From the NCBI GenBank assembly GCA_937935255.1, contig CALGXT010000039.1:1-41901 (forward strand): DNA of 41,901 nucleotides, written 5' to 3'. The position numbers were made by a program, and so were the translations under genes. Origin of the DNA: an uncultured bacterium. Its GTDB lineage: Bacteria > Verrucomicrobiota > Kiritimatiellia > PWTM01. Every line of letters starts with the position of its first letter. Position 1 is the first letter of the stretch. The notes beneath the pieces are model-generated. The model saw only the letters and a program-made list of their open reading frames with translations. It had not been told where the DNA came from and searched no databases. Positions 17,388 through 30,417 of the stretch are shown here, piece by piece.

Positions 17388-17413
17388 ACGCTTTCCTTAT
17401 GTCCGACCGGCGC

Positions 17414-17701
17414 TCACGCCGTCGGGCGCTCCCGTTTCGGCGTTTCGCCCTTCGCCACGCGCGCCAGGTTCGACAGCGCGATCGGCGCCTCTTTCTCGGC
17501 GATCGTGCCGCGCGGATACTCCGGACTCTTGCGCAGATGGCGCTTGACCAGGTTCACCCCCTCGACCAGAGCCCGCCCGGTCGAACGATCCACCTGCAAC
17601 ACTTTCCCCTGGCGTCCCTTTTCGTCGCCGGCGATCACGCGGACGGTGTCGCCTTTGCGGAGCTTCGTTTTGACCGGGGCGGCGTTCACGCGGCGCTTCA
17701 T
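17414..17701 (-). CDS. rplX: 50S ribosomal protein L24
   Basis: The 95-residue protein carries the KOW motif KGDTVRVIAGDEKGRQGKVL. L24 starts 50S assembly. The ATG overlaps the rplN stop by one base (TGATG); a GTG one codon upstream would overlap by four (GTGA), so coupling holds either way. Confidence 0.97.
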   Translation of the reverse strand: MKRRVNAAPVKTKLRKGDTVRVIAGDEKGRQGKVLQVDRSTGRALVEGVNLVKRHLRKSPEYPRGTIAEKEAPIALSNLARVAKGETPKRERPTA

Positions 17702-18066
17702 CACACCACCTCCGGGGCCAGCGAAACGATTTTCATGCAGTTCTTCTCGCGCAGCTCGCGCGCCACCGGGCCGAAAATCCGGGTGCCGCGCGGGTTCATC
17801 TGATCGTCCACCAGCACGACCGCGTTATGGTCGAACCGCAACGCCGAGCCGTCGGGACGCTGAATCGCCTGCTTCGTGCGGACGATCACGGCCTTGTGCA
17901 CCTCGCCCTTTTTGACGAGCCCGCGGGGCTGGGCTTCCTTGATGGTCACGCGGATCAGGTCGCCCACATGGGCGAACCGGCGCGGATGGCCCAGCACGCG
18001 AATGCATTGCGCGCGCTGCGCGCCCGTGTTGTCCGCCACATCCAAATTGGTTTTCAAGCCGATCAT
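17701..18066 (-). CDS. rplN: 50S ribosomal protein L14
   Basis: The 121-residue protein begins [17 protein letters not shown] and ends [23 protein letters not shown], close to the family standard. Its ATG overlaps the rpsQ stop as ATGA. Confidence 0.98.
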   Translation of the reverse strand: MIGLKTNLDVADNTGAQRAQCIRVLGHPRRFAHVGDLIRVTIKEAQPRGLVKKGEVHKAVIVRTKQAIQRPDGSALRFDHNAVVLVDDQMNPRGTRIFGPVARELREKNCMKIVSLAPEVV

Positions 18067-18359
18067 GTCGCCGCCTCCGTCGCGCCGGCGCCCCGCGCCA
18101 GGACTTCCACCACGCGCCAGCGTTTGAGCCGGCTCAAGGGGCGGGTCTGAACGATGCGGACCCGATCGCCCTTCCGGGACGTCTCCGCCTCGTCGTGCGC
18201 GTGGAACTTCGAACTGGCGCGCAGCTCCTTCTCGAAAATCGGATGCCGATACCGGCGCTCCACCCGGACCACCCGGGTCTTGGCCATCGCGTCGCTGACG
18301 ACGGTGCCGATCAGCTCCTTGCGCCGGCCCCGTTTTTCGACCGCAGTCCCTTCGCTCAT
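18063..18359 (-). CDS. rpsQ: 30S ribosomal protein S17
   Basis: The 98-residue protein has the S17 OB-fold with [27 protein letters not shown] and [24 protein letters not shown] short basic N-terminal extension and an Ala/Thr tail lengthen it slightly. It overlaps both neighbours by 4 bp. Confidence 0.97.
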   Translation of the reverse strand: MSEGTAVEKRGRRKELIGTVVSDAMAKTRVVRVERRYRHPIFEKELRASSKFHAHDEAETSRKGDRVRIVQTRPLSRLKRWRVVEVLARGAGATEAAT

Positions 18360-18553
18360 TTCACCTTCCTCCGGCGCTCCGCCGCCACGGTATGCACGCG
18401 CGCGATATCCCGGCGCAACTCCCGGATGCGCGAGGGTTTCTCGAGGCGCGCCGCCGCCTGCCGCACCCGCAGCGCGAACAGCTCTTTTTCGGCGTCGCGC
18501 GCCCGCTGCGCCAACTCGTCGTCCGTCAATTCCCGCAATTCCCTGGCTTTCAT
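18356..18553 (-). CDS. rpmC: 50S ribosomal protein L29
   Basis: The 65-residue protein starts [26 protein letters not shown], a typical two-helix L29 that helps form the exit-tunnel platform. Its stop overlaps the rpsQ start as ATGA. Confidence 0.97.
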   Translation of the reverse strand: MKARELRELTDDELAQRARDAEKELFALRVRQAAARLEKPSRIRELRRDIARVHTVAAERRRKVK

Positions 18554-18572
18554 TGTTCCGCCTTCCGCCGTT

Positions 18573-18992
18573 TTATCCGAGGCCGGGCCGGTGCACGAAC
18601 CGCGTCGCGATCGGCAGCTTGAACGCGGCCAGTCGCAACGCCTCCTTCGCCACGGCCTCCGCGACGCCGCCCATCTCGAACAGCATCGTGCCCGGCCGCA
18701 CGACGGCGACCCAGTGTTCGGTCGCCCCTTTGCCTTTGCCCATCCGCGTTTCGAGCGGTTTCTTCGAAATCGGTTTGTCCGGAAAGATCCGCAGCCACAG
18801 GCGGCCTTTGCGCTTCATCGCGCGGTTGATCGCGACGCGGCAGGCCTCGATTTGCGTCGCGGTGATCCACGCGCGGTCGAGCGCCTGCAGGCCGTACTCG
18901 CCGAACGCGATCTCGTTGCCCGCATGGGCGTTGCCCTTGCGGCTGCCCCGCTGGGATTTGCGGTACTTCACCCGTTTAGGCATAAGCGGCAT
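18573..18992 (-). CDS. rplP: 50S ribosomal protein L16
   Basis: The 139-residue protein begins [16 protein letters not shown]. The first ATG is chosen because GGAGG lies nine bases before it; the ATG three codons later is too far away. It overlaps the rpsC end by 17 bp. The conserved RMGKGKG loop that reaches towards the A and P sites is present. Confidence 0.96.
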   Translation of the reverse strand: MPLMPKRVKYRKSQRGSRKGNAHAGNEIAFGEYGLQALDRAWITATQIEACRVAINRAMKRKGRLWLRIFPDKPISKKPLETRMGKGKGATEHWVAVVRPGTMLFEMGGVAEAVAKEALRLAAFKLPIATRFVHRPGLG

Positions 18993-19644
18993 GGGGCGCT
19001 TCCTCCCTCGCCTTCGCGTCGGCGGTTTCCCCGTGGCAGATCCACACCTTGACGCCGATCTTGCCGGCCACGGTGTTCGCCTCGGCGAAGCCGTAATCAA
19101 TGTCCTGCCGCAGCGTATGCAGCGGCGCCTTGCCTTCCCGCAGACTGTCGCGCCGGGCCAGCTCGGCGCCGCCGAGCCGACCGGACAGATGGATGCGGAT
19201 GCCCTGCGCGCCCAACTCCATCGCCATCTGGGCCGCGCGTTTCATCGCCCGCCGGAACGAGACCCGGCGCTCGATCTGCGTCGCGATGCCCTCGGCGACG
19301 AGCTGCGCGTTCTTGTCGGCGTCGCGCACCTCTTTGATATCCACGTAGATTTCCTTGCCCGTCAGCTTCGCGATTTCCTCGCGCAGCTTGTCCACGTCCG
19401 CGCCCTTGCGCCCGATCACGATGCCCGGACGCGCGGTCAGGATGGTCACCCGCGCGCGGTTCGCATAGCGCTCGATGAGCACCTGCGGCACGGCGGCGTC
19501 GCGCAGACGTTTCTTCACCAGCTCGCGGATGAGGCCGTCTTCGCGCACCAGCGTCCCGTAGTCGCGTTTGTTCGCGAACCAGCGGGAGCGCCAGTCCTTC
19601 GTGACCGTCACCCGAAACCCGATCGGATTTACCTTTTGGCCCAA
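18976..19644 (-). CDS. rpsC: 30S ribosomal protein S3
   Basis: The 222-residue protein starts [12 protein letters not shown] and has the KH domain ([29 protein letters not shown]) and the conserved [17 protein letters not shown] region at the mRNA entry. The start codon is TTG, supported by AAAGGAG six bases upstream and by the family's invariant GQKVNP. Confidence 0.97.
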   Translation of the reverse strand: MGQKVNPIGFRVTVTKDWRSRWFANKRDYGTLVREDGLIRELVKKRLRDAAVPQVLIERYANRARVTILTARPGIVIGRKGADVDKLREEIAKLTGKEIYVDIKEVRDADKNAQLVAEGIATQIERRVSFRRAMKRAAQMAMELGAQGIRIHLSGRLGGAELARRDSLREGKAPLHTLRQDIDYGFAEANTVAGKIGVKVWICHGETADAKAREEAPHAAYA

Positions 19645-19684
19645 GACCGGCTCCTTTCCTGTTCCGTCGCGGCGCGAACGCCGC

Positions 19685-20017
19685 TCATTGATCCGACAAC
19701 ACGATCGCGATGTGGCTGGTCCGCTTCCGAATGGGGCTCGCCATGCCGCGCGAGCGCGGCCAGTAGCGCTTCAGGGAGGGGCCCTCGTCCACCGTCGCCG
19801 ACACTACCCGCAGCGTGTCCGCGGAAACCTTGTGGTTGTTCTCCGCGTTGGCGATCGCCGACTTCAGGGTCTTGCCGATCAGCGCCGCCGCCTTGCGCTC
19901 GCTGACTTCCACCAGCCGCAGCGCTTCCGCGACGGACCGCCCCTGCATCGCGCGCGCGAGGTCGCGCGCCTTGCGGGGCGCGATTCGCGCATACTTCGTT
20001 GTCGCCTTGATTTCCAT
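19685..20017 (-). CDS. rplV: 50S ribosomal protein L22
   Basis: The 110-residue protein begins MEIKATTKYARIAPRKARDLA and ends KRTSHIAIVLSDQ. The beta-hairpin that lines the exit tunnel (LKRYWPRSRGMASPIRKRTS) is intact. ATG is preceded by GGAAGG. A near-consensus promoter lies about 60 bp upstream, so transcription can begin here as well as further up. Confidence 0.97.
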   Translation of the reverse strand: MEIKATTKYARIAPRKARDLARAMQGRSVAEALRLVEVSERKAAALIGKTLKSAIANAENNHKVSADTLRVVSATVDEGPSLKRYWPRSRGMASPIRKRTSHIAIVLSDQ

Positions 20018-20073
20018 AAACAACCTTCCGCGCCGGCGGCCTTCGGCGGCTGCGACCGGTGCGGGGGGCGCGA

Positions 20074-20101
20074 ATTATACGCGCGCCCGCGCGCCGGTCA
20101 A
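20074..20101 (-). promoter_or_regulatory. Sigma-70-type promoter inside the S10 cluster, before rplV
   Basis: On the minus strand TTGACC (20101-20096) and TATAAT (20079-20074) are 16 bp apart in the 100-bp gap between rpsS and rplV, the longest gap in this part of the cluster. The start point would be near 20067, about 50 bp before the rplV ATG. This is the best match to consensus in the window. Confidence 0.6.
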
Positions 20102-20117
20102 GCCGCCCGAGACCGCG

Positions 20118-20402
20118 CTATTTCAACGCCACCGTCTTGTCCGTCGCCGCGCCGTGCTTCTTGAACGTGCGCGTCGGCGAGAATTCTCCCAGTTTGTGGC
20201 CGACCATGTTTTCCGTCACGAACACCGAAACGAACGTCTTGCCGTTGTGCACCAGGAACGTGTGGCCCACGAATTCCGGCAGGATCGTCGAACGGCGCGA
20301 CCACGTGCGGATCTGCCGGCGCTCGCCGGTCTGGTTCAGCCGCTCCACCTTCTCCAGCAGATGGCCGTCCACGAACGGCCCTTTCTTGATCGAACGCGCC
20401 AT
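20118..20402 (-). CDS. rpsS: 30S ribosomal protein S19
   Basis: The 94-residue protein starts [20 protein letters not shown] and has [32 protein letters not shown]. It is a 30S head protein next to S13. It follows rplB by 3 bp and ends before the 100-bp gap holding the internal promoter. Confidence 0.98.
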   Translation of the reverse strand: MARSIKKGPFVDGHLLEKVERLNQTGERRQIRTWSRRSTILPEFVGHTFLVHNGKTFVSVFVTENMVGHKLGEFSPTRTFKKHGAATDKTVALK

Positions 20403-20405
20403 GGC

Positions 20406-21233
20406 TTATTTCTTTCTCCGCTGCACGATAAAGCGGTTCGAGGATTTCTTCGGCCGCCGGGTCTTCTTCCCTTTGGCCAGTTTTCCCCACGGCGAGACCG
20501 GATGGCCGCCGCCGGAGGTGCGGCCCTCGCCGCCGCCCATCGGATGATCCACCGGGTTCATGGCCACGCCGCGCACCGTCGGCCGGATCCCCAGCCACCG
20601 TTTGCGGCCGGCCTTGCCCAGCGAAACGTTCATGTGATCGAGGCGCCCGACCTGGCCGACGACCGCGTAGCAGTTCTCCGGCACGCGGCGGATTTCGCCC
20701 GACGGCAGGCGCAGCGTCGCATAGCCGCCCTCGCGCGCCATCAACTGCACCGTCTGGCCCGCCGCCCGCGCGATCTGCGCGCCGCCGCCCGGACGCAACT
20801 CGACGGCGTGCAGCGGGAGCCCGAGCGGAATGCGCGACAGCGGCAATGCGTTGCCCGTGACCGGCTCCACGTTTTCGCCCGCCGCCACCGTCGCGCCGAC
20901 GCGCAACCCCTCCGGCGCCAGGATGTAGCGTTTCTCGCCGTCGCGATAGTGCAGCAGCGCCAGCCGCGCCGAACGGATGGGATCGTACTCGATCGCCGCG
21001 ACCCGCGCCGGGATGTCCCGCTTGTCGCGCCGGAAGTCCACGATGCGGTAATGCCGTTTGTGGCCGCCGCCGCGATGGCGGACGGTCACGCGCCCCTGGC
21101 AATTGCGGCCCGCCCGCGATTTGCGCGGCGCCAGCAGCGAACGCTCCGGCGTCGTTTTCGTGATTTCGTCGAACGCCGGCAGTTCCGTATACCGGCGGCT
21201 CGGCGTGTAGGGTTTGCTCTTTTTCAACGTCAT
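20406..21233 (-). CDS. rplB: 50S ribosomal protein L2
   Basis: The 275-residue protein has [20 protein letters not shown] and the peptidyl-transferase-near loop [20 protein letters not shown] with its conserved histidine. Length is standard. It starts 10 bp after rplW. Confidence 0.98.
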   Translation of the reverse strand: MTLKKSKPYTPSRRYTELPAFDEITKTTPERSLLAPRKSRAGRNCQGRVTVRHRGGGHKRHYRIVDFRRDKRDIPARVAAIEYDPIRSARLALLHYRDGEKRYILAPEGLRVGATVAAGENVEPVTGNALPLSRIPLGLPLHAVELRPGGGAQIARAAGQTVQLMAREGGYATLRLPSGEIRRVPENCYAVVGQVGRLDHMNVSLGKAGRKRWLGIRPTVRGVAMNPVDHPMGGGEGRTSGGGHPVSPWGKLAKGKKTRRPKKSSNRFIVQRRKK

Positions 21234-21243
21234 GGTCGGCGCC

Positions 21244-21528
21244 TCATTGCAACGGGATCGCGTCGCCCGCCTTCAGCGTCACCACCGCGCGCTTCCAGTC
21301 GGAGGTCCGACCGAAACTCGGCGTGCGCTCCCGCTTTTTCTTGCCCGCGCGGATCAGGGTGTTCACCTTCGTGACCTGCACGTTGAACAGCTCCTCGACG
21401 GCCCGGCGGATCTCCGCCTTCGTGGCCTTCGGATCCACGCGAAACAGGTATTTGTTCTCGTTGGAGGTCAGGCGCGTGCCCTTCTCCGTGACGAGGATCT
21501 TTCGAATCACGCTGTACGACGATTTCAC
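21244..21528 (-). CDS. rplW: 50S ribosomal protein L23
   Basis: The 94-residue exit-tunnel protein shows [12 protein letters not shown] and the [20 protein letters not shown] segment. Start is GTG, overlapping the rplD stop as GTGA and preceded by GGGGAGGG. L23 is the docking site for trigger factor and SRP. Confidence 0.95.
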   Translation of the reverse strand: MKSSYSVIRKILVTEKGTRLTSNENKYLFRVDPKATKAEIRRAVEELFNVQVTKVNTLIRAGKKKRERTPSFGRTSDWKRAVVTLKAGDAIPLQ

Positions 21529-22169
21529 GCGTCCCTCCCCGCGGCCGCCCGCAGCCGCCGCTCCAGTCCCTGGAGCCCCTCGCGCGTGGCGATGATCCGC
21601 GGCCAGCGCAGGACATCGTATACGCTGACGGAATCCGCCGGCCGAACCGCCACGAGGGGCAGATTGCGCGCCGCGCGCGCCAACGCCGGATCCGGACGAT
21701 CCACCACCAGCAGCGCGCCCTTCTCCGCGTCGAGCCGCCGCACGATTTCCGCGACCCGCTTCGTCTTGGGCTCGGGCAGGGCCAGGGATTCCACGACCGT
21801 CACCTCGCCCGCCGCCACCTTTTCGCTGAAGGCCCGGCGAAACGCGAGGCGCGCCATTTTTTTCGGCAGGGCCTGGGTGTAGTCGCGCGGATGCGGACCG
21901 AACGCCACCCCGCCGCCCCGCCAGAGCGGCGAACGGCGATATCCCGCGCGCGCGCGGCCGGTGCCTTTTTGCCGCCACGGTTTCTTGCCGCTGCCCGCGA
22001 CCTCGCCCTTGCGGAGCGTGGAGGCCGTGCCCGCGCGCGCCGCCGCGCGCTGCGCGACGACCGCCTCGTGCACGGCGGAGGCGCCCCGATCCAGCAGCAG
22101 GAGTTCCTCGGCGAATTCAATCTCGCCGACCGCCTCGCCCGACGCATTTTTGACCGGTATCTTGCTCAT
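21525..22169 (-). CDS. rplD: 50S ribosomal protein L4
   Basis: The 214-residue protein has the conserved tunnel loop [26 protein letters not shown]4 is the S10-operon repressor in E. coli. ATG overlaps the rplC stop as ATGA. Confidence 0.97.
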   Translation of the reverse strand: MSKIPVKNASGEAVGEIEFAEELLLLDRGASAVHEAVVAQRAAARAGTASTLRKGEVAGSGKKPWRQKGTGRARAGYRRSPLWRGGGVAFGPHPRDYTQALPKKMARLAFRRAFSEKVAAGEVTVVESLALPEPKTKRVAEIVRRLDAEKGALLVVDRPDPALARAARNLPLVAVRPADSVSVYDVLRWPRIIATREGLQGLERRLRAAAGRDA

Positions 22170-22807
22170 GACGCCTTCGCCGCCTTCTTGATCGCCTTGC
22201 GCACCTGCACCAGGCCGCCCACCGGGCCGGGCACGGAACCCCGCACCAGCAGCACGTGATCGTCGGGCCGCACCGCCACGACCCGCAGGTTCTGGGTCGT
22301 CACGCGCACATGGCCGTAGTGGCCCGGCAGCCGCTTGCCCTTCAGCAGCCGGCCCGGCTCCTCGCGCATACCCACCGAGCCCGGACGGCGATGCATGGTG
22401 TGTCCGTGCGCGGCGGGCTGGCCCGCCATGCCGTGGCGTTTCATGACGCCCTGGAATCCGCGCCCCTTGGTGACGCCCGTCACATCCACCCAGCTCCCCG
22501 GCTCGAACATCGCCACCGTGAACTCCCGGCCCGCCGGCGCTTCCTCTTCGGGCGCCACCTCAATCTCGGCCAGGTGCCGAAACGGCGCCACGCCCGCTTT
22601 CTTGAAGACGCCCGCCTCCGGTTTCGAGAGACTCGACTCGCGACGCGCGCCGAATCCGACCTGCACCGCGCTGTAACCGTCCCGCTCGACCGTCTTGCGC
22701 TGCACGACGACGCACGGTCCCGCCTCGATCGCCGTCACCGCCACCTGGCGGCCGTCGGCGTCATAGACGCGGGTCATGCCCAGTTTTTTGCCCAGCAAAG
22801 CATTCAT
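22166..22807 (-). CDS. rplC: 50S ribosomal protein L3
   Basis: The 213-residue protein starts [19 protein letters not shown] and has the loop [27 protein letters not shown] that approaches the peptidyl transferase centre. It lies 7 bp after rpsJ. Confidence 0.98.
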   Translation of the reverse strand: MNALLGKKLGMTRVYDADGRQVAVTAIEAGPCVVVQRKTVERDGYSAVQVGFGARRESSLSKPEAGVFKKAGVAPFRHLAEIEVAPEEEAPAGREFTVAMFEPGSWVDVTGVTKGRGFQGVMKRHGMAGQPAAHGHTMHRRPGSVGMREEPGRLLKGKRLPGHYGHVRVTTQNLRVVAVRPDDHVLLVRGSVPGPVGGLVQVRKAIKKAAKAS

Positions 22808-22814
22808 GGTTCGC

Positions 22815-23120
22815 TCACACCCGGATCGTGATATCCACGCCCGCCGGCAGGTTGAGCTTCTTCAGCTCGTCCACCGTCCGCGCCGTCGGCTCGATGATGT
22901 CCAGCACGCGTTTGTGCGTGCGGATCTCAAATTGTTCCATGGACTTCTTGTCCGCGTGCGGACTGCGGTTCACCGTGTAGCGCTCGATCCGCGTCGGCAG
23001 CGGGATCGGGCCGGCCACCCGCGCGCCCGTGCGCTTGGCCGTCTCGACGATCTCGCGCGTGGACTGATCCAGCACCCGGTAGTCGTAGCCCCGCAATTTG
23101 ATTCGAATGCGTTGATTCAT
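22815..23120 (-). CDS. rpsJ: 30S ribosomal protein S10
   Basis: The 101-residue protein starts [21 protein letters not shown] and has [36 protein letters not shown]10 also binds NusG/NusB in antitermination. It lies 10 bp after fusA, so the str and S10 clusters are joined without a visible break. Confidence 0.98.
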   Translation of the reverse strand: MNQRIRIKLRGYDYRVLDQSTREIVETAKRTGARVAGPIPLPTRIERYTVNRSPHADKKSMEQFEIRTHKRVLDIIEPTARTVDELKKLNLPAGVDITIRV

Positions 23121-23130
23121 AATCCGCCTT

Positions 23131-25266
23131 TCACCGGTTCAACAGCGCCGCCCGCAGCGGCTCCGGCACTTCGTCAAAACGACGCGGTTCCATCGCGCAC
23201 GTGGCCCGCCCCTTCGAGAGCGAACGCAACCGCGTGGCGTAGCCGAACAGCTCGACCAGCGGCGCGTCGGCGCGCACGGCCTGCGCCCCCTCCCGCGCTT
23301 CGATCTCCCGCACCTTCGCCCGCCGGCTGTTCAGATCGTTCAACACGTCGCCCAGGTGCTCGTCGGGCGTCAGGATGTCGAGCTCCATCACCGGTTCGAG
23401 CAGCGCGGGCCGCGCGGCCTGGAGCGCCTCGCGCAGCGCCAGCGTCGCCGCCGTGCGGAAGGCGACCTCGCTGGATTCCGTGGCGCGGAACTCCGCGCCC
23501 GCGACCCGCACGGCGATGTCGATCACCGGATAGTGGCCCAGCACGCCGGTCGAAAGCGCGTCGCGCAGACCCTCCTCCACCGCCGCGCGCAGCTCGTTGG
23601 GGAGCGCGTCGGGGGGAACCGCGAACACGATCTCGTTGCCGGCCCCGCGCGCGCGCGGCTCGATCTCGATCCGGAGGCGCGCGAAATGCTTTTTGCCGCC
23701 GATCTCCCGATCGAACGTATGCTCCGCCGCCGCCGGCGCCGTGACGGTCTCGCGGTACGACACCATCGGCCGGCCGGCGTTCGCCCGCACCTTGAACTCC
23801 CGGAACATGCGGTCCTTCAGGATTTCGAGCTGCAACTCGCCCATGCCGCTGACGATGGTCTGACCGGTCTCCGCATCCACGCGCACCCGGAACGTCGGGT
23901 CCTCGTCCGCCAGCGCCTGGAGCGCGGCCTCGAGATCCGCGCGATCGGCCGAAGAGCGCGGCTCGATGGCCATCGCGACCACCGGCTCCGGGAAAGCGAT
24001 GCGTTCGAGCAGAATCGGCTGGTTCTCCGCGCAAAGGGTGTCGCCCGTCGTGGCGAATTTCACGCCGACCAGCCCGCCGATGTCGCCGGCGCGCAGGGCT
24101 TCGATGTCGCGCCGCTGATTGGCGTGCACCTCGACAATCCGGCCGACGCGCTCCCGCTTGCGCGTGCGTGGATTGTAGACATTGCCGTTTTTGCGCAGGA
24201 CGCCGGAATAGACGCGCGTGTACAGCAGTTTTCCGAAATAGGGATCGTTCGCCACCTTGAACACCAGCGCCGCCAGCGGCTCGGCGTCGTCGGCCCGGCG
24301 GGTCAGCTCCGCGTCCGTTTTCGGATGGCGGCCGGACACCGGCGGCACGTCGAGCGGCGAGGGCAGATAGTCCGCGACCGCGTCCAGCAACGGCTGAATG
24401 CCCTTGTTCTTGAGCGCGCTGCCGCACAGCACGGGCGTGAGCCGGCCCGCCACCGTCGCCGCGCGCAGCCCTTCGGCCAACCGCTCGGCCGGCACGTCGG
24501 GGGCCTCGAGGTACGCCGCCAGCACCCGCTCGTCGTGCTCCGCGACCGTCTCGACCAGCGCCGCGCGCGCCGCCTCGGCGCGCGCGCGCAGCTCGACGGG
24601 AATCGGCCCCCGTTCGACCCGCGCGCCTTGCTCCTCCTCCGGGAACGAGAGCGCCTCCATCCGAAGCAAATCCACCACGCCGCGGAACGAATCGCCTTCG
24701 CCGATCGGCAACTGCAGCACCGCGAGCCGGGCGCCCAGCCGCGCGCGGATGTGGTCGCACACCCAATCGAAGCGGGCGCCCAGGCGGTCCATTTTGTTCA
24801 CGAACGCGATCCGCGGCACGCGGTACTTGTCGGCCTGGCGCCACACGGTCTCGGATTGCGGCTGCACGCCGGCGACCGCGCAAAAGACGCCGACCGCGCC
24901 GTCGAGCACGCGCAGCGACCGCTCCACCTCGGCCGTGAAATCCACATGGCCCGGCGTGTCAATCAGGTGGAGCTCGTGGCCCCGCCACCGGCAGGTGGTC
25001 GCGGCGCTGGTGATCGTGATGCCGCGCTCCTGTTCCTGCGGCATCCAGTCCATGACCGTGGTGCCCTCGTGCACCTCGCCCATCTTGTGAACGCGCCCGG
25101 AGTAATAGAGAATGCGCTCCGAAACCGTCGTCTTGCCGGCGTCAATGTGCGCGACGATGCCGAAATTGCGGACGCGCGCGAGCGCGCCGGAGCGTTCGCT
25201 TTCCGCCGCGGGGCGCCCCGCGCTATCCGCGCCGCATTGTTCGGTTGGTTCCAAGGCCAGTTCCAT
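23131..25266 (-). CDS. fusA: Elongation factor G, divergent domain IV
   Basis: The 711-residue GTPase catalyses ribosome translocation. The G domain is sound: AHIDAGKT (39-46), RGITI (81-85), DTPGH (103-107), NKMD (157-160). Domain IV is not typical. The loop usually written SGGRGQYG is GGKKHFAR (523-530), and the other tip loop, YHDVDSSE in E. coli, is FRATESSE (593-600), putting R594 at the position of E. coli H583; the codon CGC was read directly. GELQLE (476-481) replaces the usual GELHLE. About 20 extra residues precede the usual N-terminus. It sits in the normal str slot after rpsG with a weak ribosome binding site. It may be the main EF-G of this lineage or a specialised paralogue; no second fusA is in the window. 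Confidence 0.95.
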   Translation of the reverse strand: MELALEPTEQCGADSAGRPAAESERSGALARVRNFGIVAHIDAGKTTVSERILYYSGRVHKMGEVHEGTTVMDWMPQEQERGITITSAATTCRWRGHELHLIDTPGHVDFTAEVERSLRVLDGAVGVFCAVAGVQPQSETVWRQADKYRVPRIAFVNKMDRLGARFDWVCDHIRARLGARLAVLQLPIGEGDSFRGVVDLLRMEALSFPEEEQGARVERGPIPVELRARAEAARAALVETVAEHDERVLAAYLEAPDVPAERLAEGLRAATVAGRLTPVLCGSALKNKGIQPLLDAVADYLPSPLDVPPVSGRHPKTDAELTRRADDAEPLAALVFKVANDPYFGKLLYTRVYSGVLRKNGNVYNPRTRKRERVGRIVEVHANQRRDIEALRAGDIGGLVGVKFATTGDTLCAENQPILLERIAFPEPVVAMAIEPRSSADRADLEAALQALADEDPTFRVRVDAETGQTIVSGMGELQLEILKDRMFREFKVRANAGRPMVSYRETVTAPAAAEHTFDREIGGKKHFARLRIEIEPRARGAGNEIVFAVPPDALPNELRAAVEEGLRDALSTGVLGHYPVIDIAVRVAGAEFRATESSEVAFRTAATLALREALQAARPALLEPVMELDILTPDEHLGDVLNDLNSRRAKVREIEAREGAQAVRADAPLVELFGYATRLRSLSKGRATCAMEPRRFDEVPEPLRAALLNR

Positions 25267-25290
25267 GAATCGCGCTTCCGCCGTTTCCCG

Positions 25291-25761
25291 TCACCAGCGA
25301 TAATGGGCGAAGGCCTTGTTGGCCTGCGCCATTTTGTGGGTGTCGTCCCGTTTCTTGATGGCGTTGCCCTGATTGTTGTACGCGTCCACAATCTCCGCCG
25401 CGAGCGCCCGCTCCATCGGCTGCCCCTTGCGCGCGCGGGCGAACTGTTTGAGCCAGCGCATCGCCAGCGCCAACTGGCGGTCGGGGCTGACCTCGACCGG
25501 CACCTGATAGGTCGCGCCGCCGACCCGCCGCGACTTCACCTCGAGGCGCGGACGGATGTTGTCAATGGCGCGCGTCAGCGTTTCGATCGGATCGCCCTCG
25601 ATCTTTTTGCCGATCTGCTCGATCGCGCCGTAGACGATGCGCTCCGCGACGGACTTCTTGCCGCGCTGCATCAACGTGCTGATCATGCGGGCGACCACGG
25701 GGCTGTTGAACCGAACATCCGTCGCCGCCGCCTTCTTTTCCGCTCGATGTCTTCGTGCCAT
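25291..25761 (-). CDS. rpsG: 30S ribosomal protein S7
   Basis: The 156-residue protein starts MARRHRAEKKA and has the conserved beta-hairpin GGATYQVPVEVSPDRQLALAMRWL that reaches the E site. An upstream in-frame extension would overlap rpsL and is not used; the ATG is 4 bp after the rpsL stop. S7 is a primary 16S binder. Confidence 0.97.
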   Translation of the reverse strand: MARRHRAEKKAAATDVRFNSPVVARMISTLMQRGKKSVAERIVYGAIEQIGKKIEGDPIETLTRAIDNIRPRLEVKSRRVGGATYQVPVEVSPDRQLALAMRWLKQFARARKGQPMERALAAEIVDAYNNQGNAIKKRDDTHKMAQANKAFAHYRW

Positions 25762-25765
25762 GGCT

Positions 25766-26155
25766 TCAGCCCTTTGCCGCCGCTTCTTTCGGCCGTTTCG
25801 CGCCGTACTTCGAACGCCCGCGCCGACGCGACTCGACGCCCAGCGCATCCAGCGTGCCGCGCACGATGTGGTAGCGCACGCCCGGCAGATCTTTCACCCG
25901 TCCGCCGCGCACCAGCACCATGCTGTGCTCCTGCAGGTTGTGCCCCTCGCCCGGAATGTAGGCGGTGACCTCGTAGCCGTTGGTCAGCCGCACGCGCGCG
26001 ATTTTGCGCAACGCCGAATTCGGCTTCTTGGGCGTCATCGTCTTCACCAGCAGGCAGACGCCGCGCCGCTGAGGGCAGCGAACCAGCGCGGGCGATTTGC
26101 CCTTCTTCCGCAACGGGCGGCGATTCTTCCGTACCAGTTGATTGATTGTCGGCAT
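25766..26155 (-). CDS. rpsL: 30S ribosomal protein S12
   Basis: The 129-residue decoding-centre protein starts [14 protein letters not shown] with AGGAGT upstream. [11 protein letters not shown] and [17 protein letters not shown], the sites of streptomycin mutations elsewhere, look wild-type. The segment [10 protein letters not shown] replaces the common VCTRVYTTTP. It is the first str gene and follows rpoC with a promoter in the gap. Confidence 0.97.
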   Translation of the reverse strand: MPTINQLVRKNRRPLRKKGKSPALVRCPQRRGVCLLVKTMTPKKPNSALRKIARVRLTNGYEVTAYIPGEGHNLQEHSMVLVRGGRVKDLPGVRYHIVRGTLDALGVESRRRGRSKYGAKRPKEAAAKG

Positions 26156-26186
26156 GCGCAGCACTCCTATCGGACGCAAAGCTCTC

Positions 26187-26212
26187 AGTATATCCCAGGT
26201 TTTGCTTCCGAA

Positions 26213-26216
<4 letters not shown>
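26187..26216 (-). promoter_or_regulatory. Promoter before rpsL at the rpoC end
   Basis: TTGATT (26216-26211, overlapping the rpoC stop) and TATACT (26192-26187) are 18 bp apart on the minus strand. The start point would be about 25 bp before the rpsL ATG. It would give the str, S10 and spc genes a start independent of rpoBC. Confidence 0.5.
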
Positions 26217-30391
<4,175 letters not shown>

Positions 30392-30417
30392 GGTGCTTCC
30401 TCGAAATTTCCGCGGTG

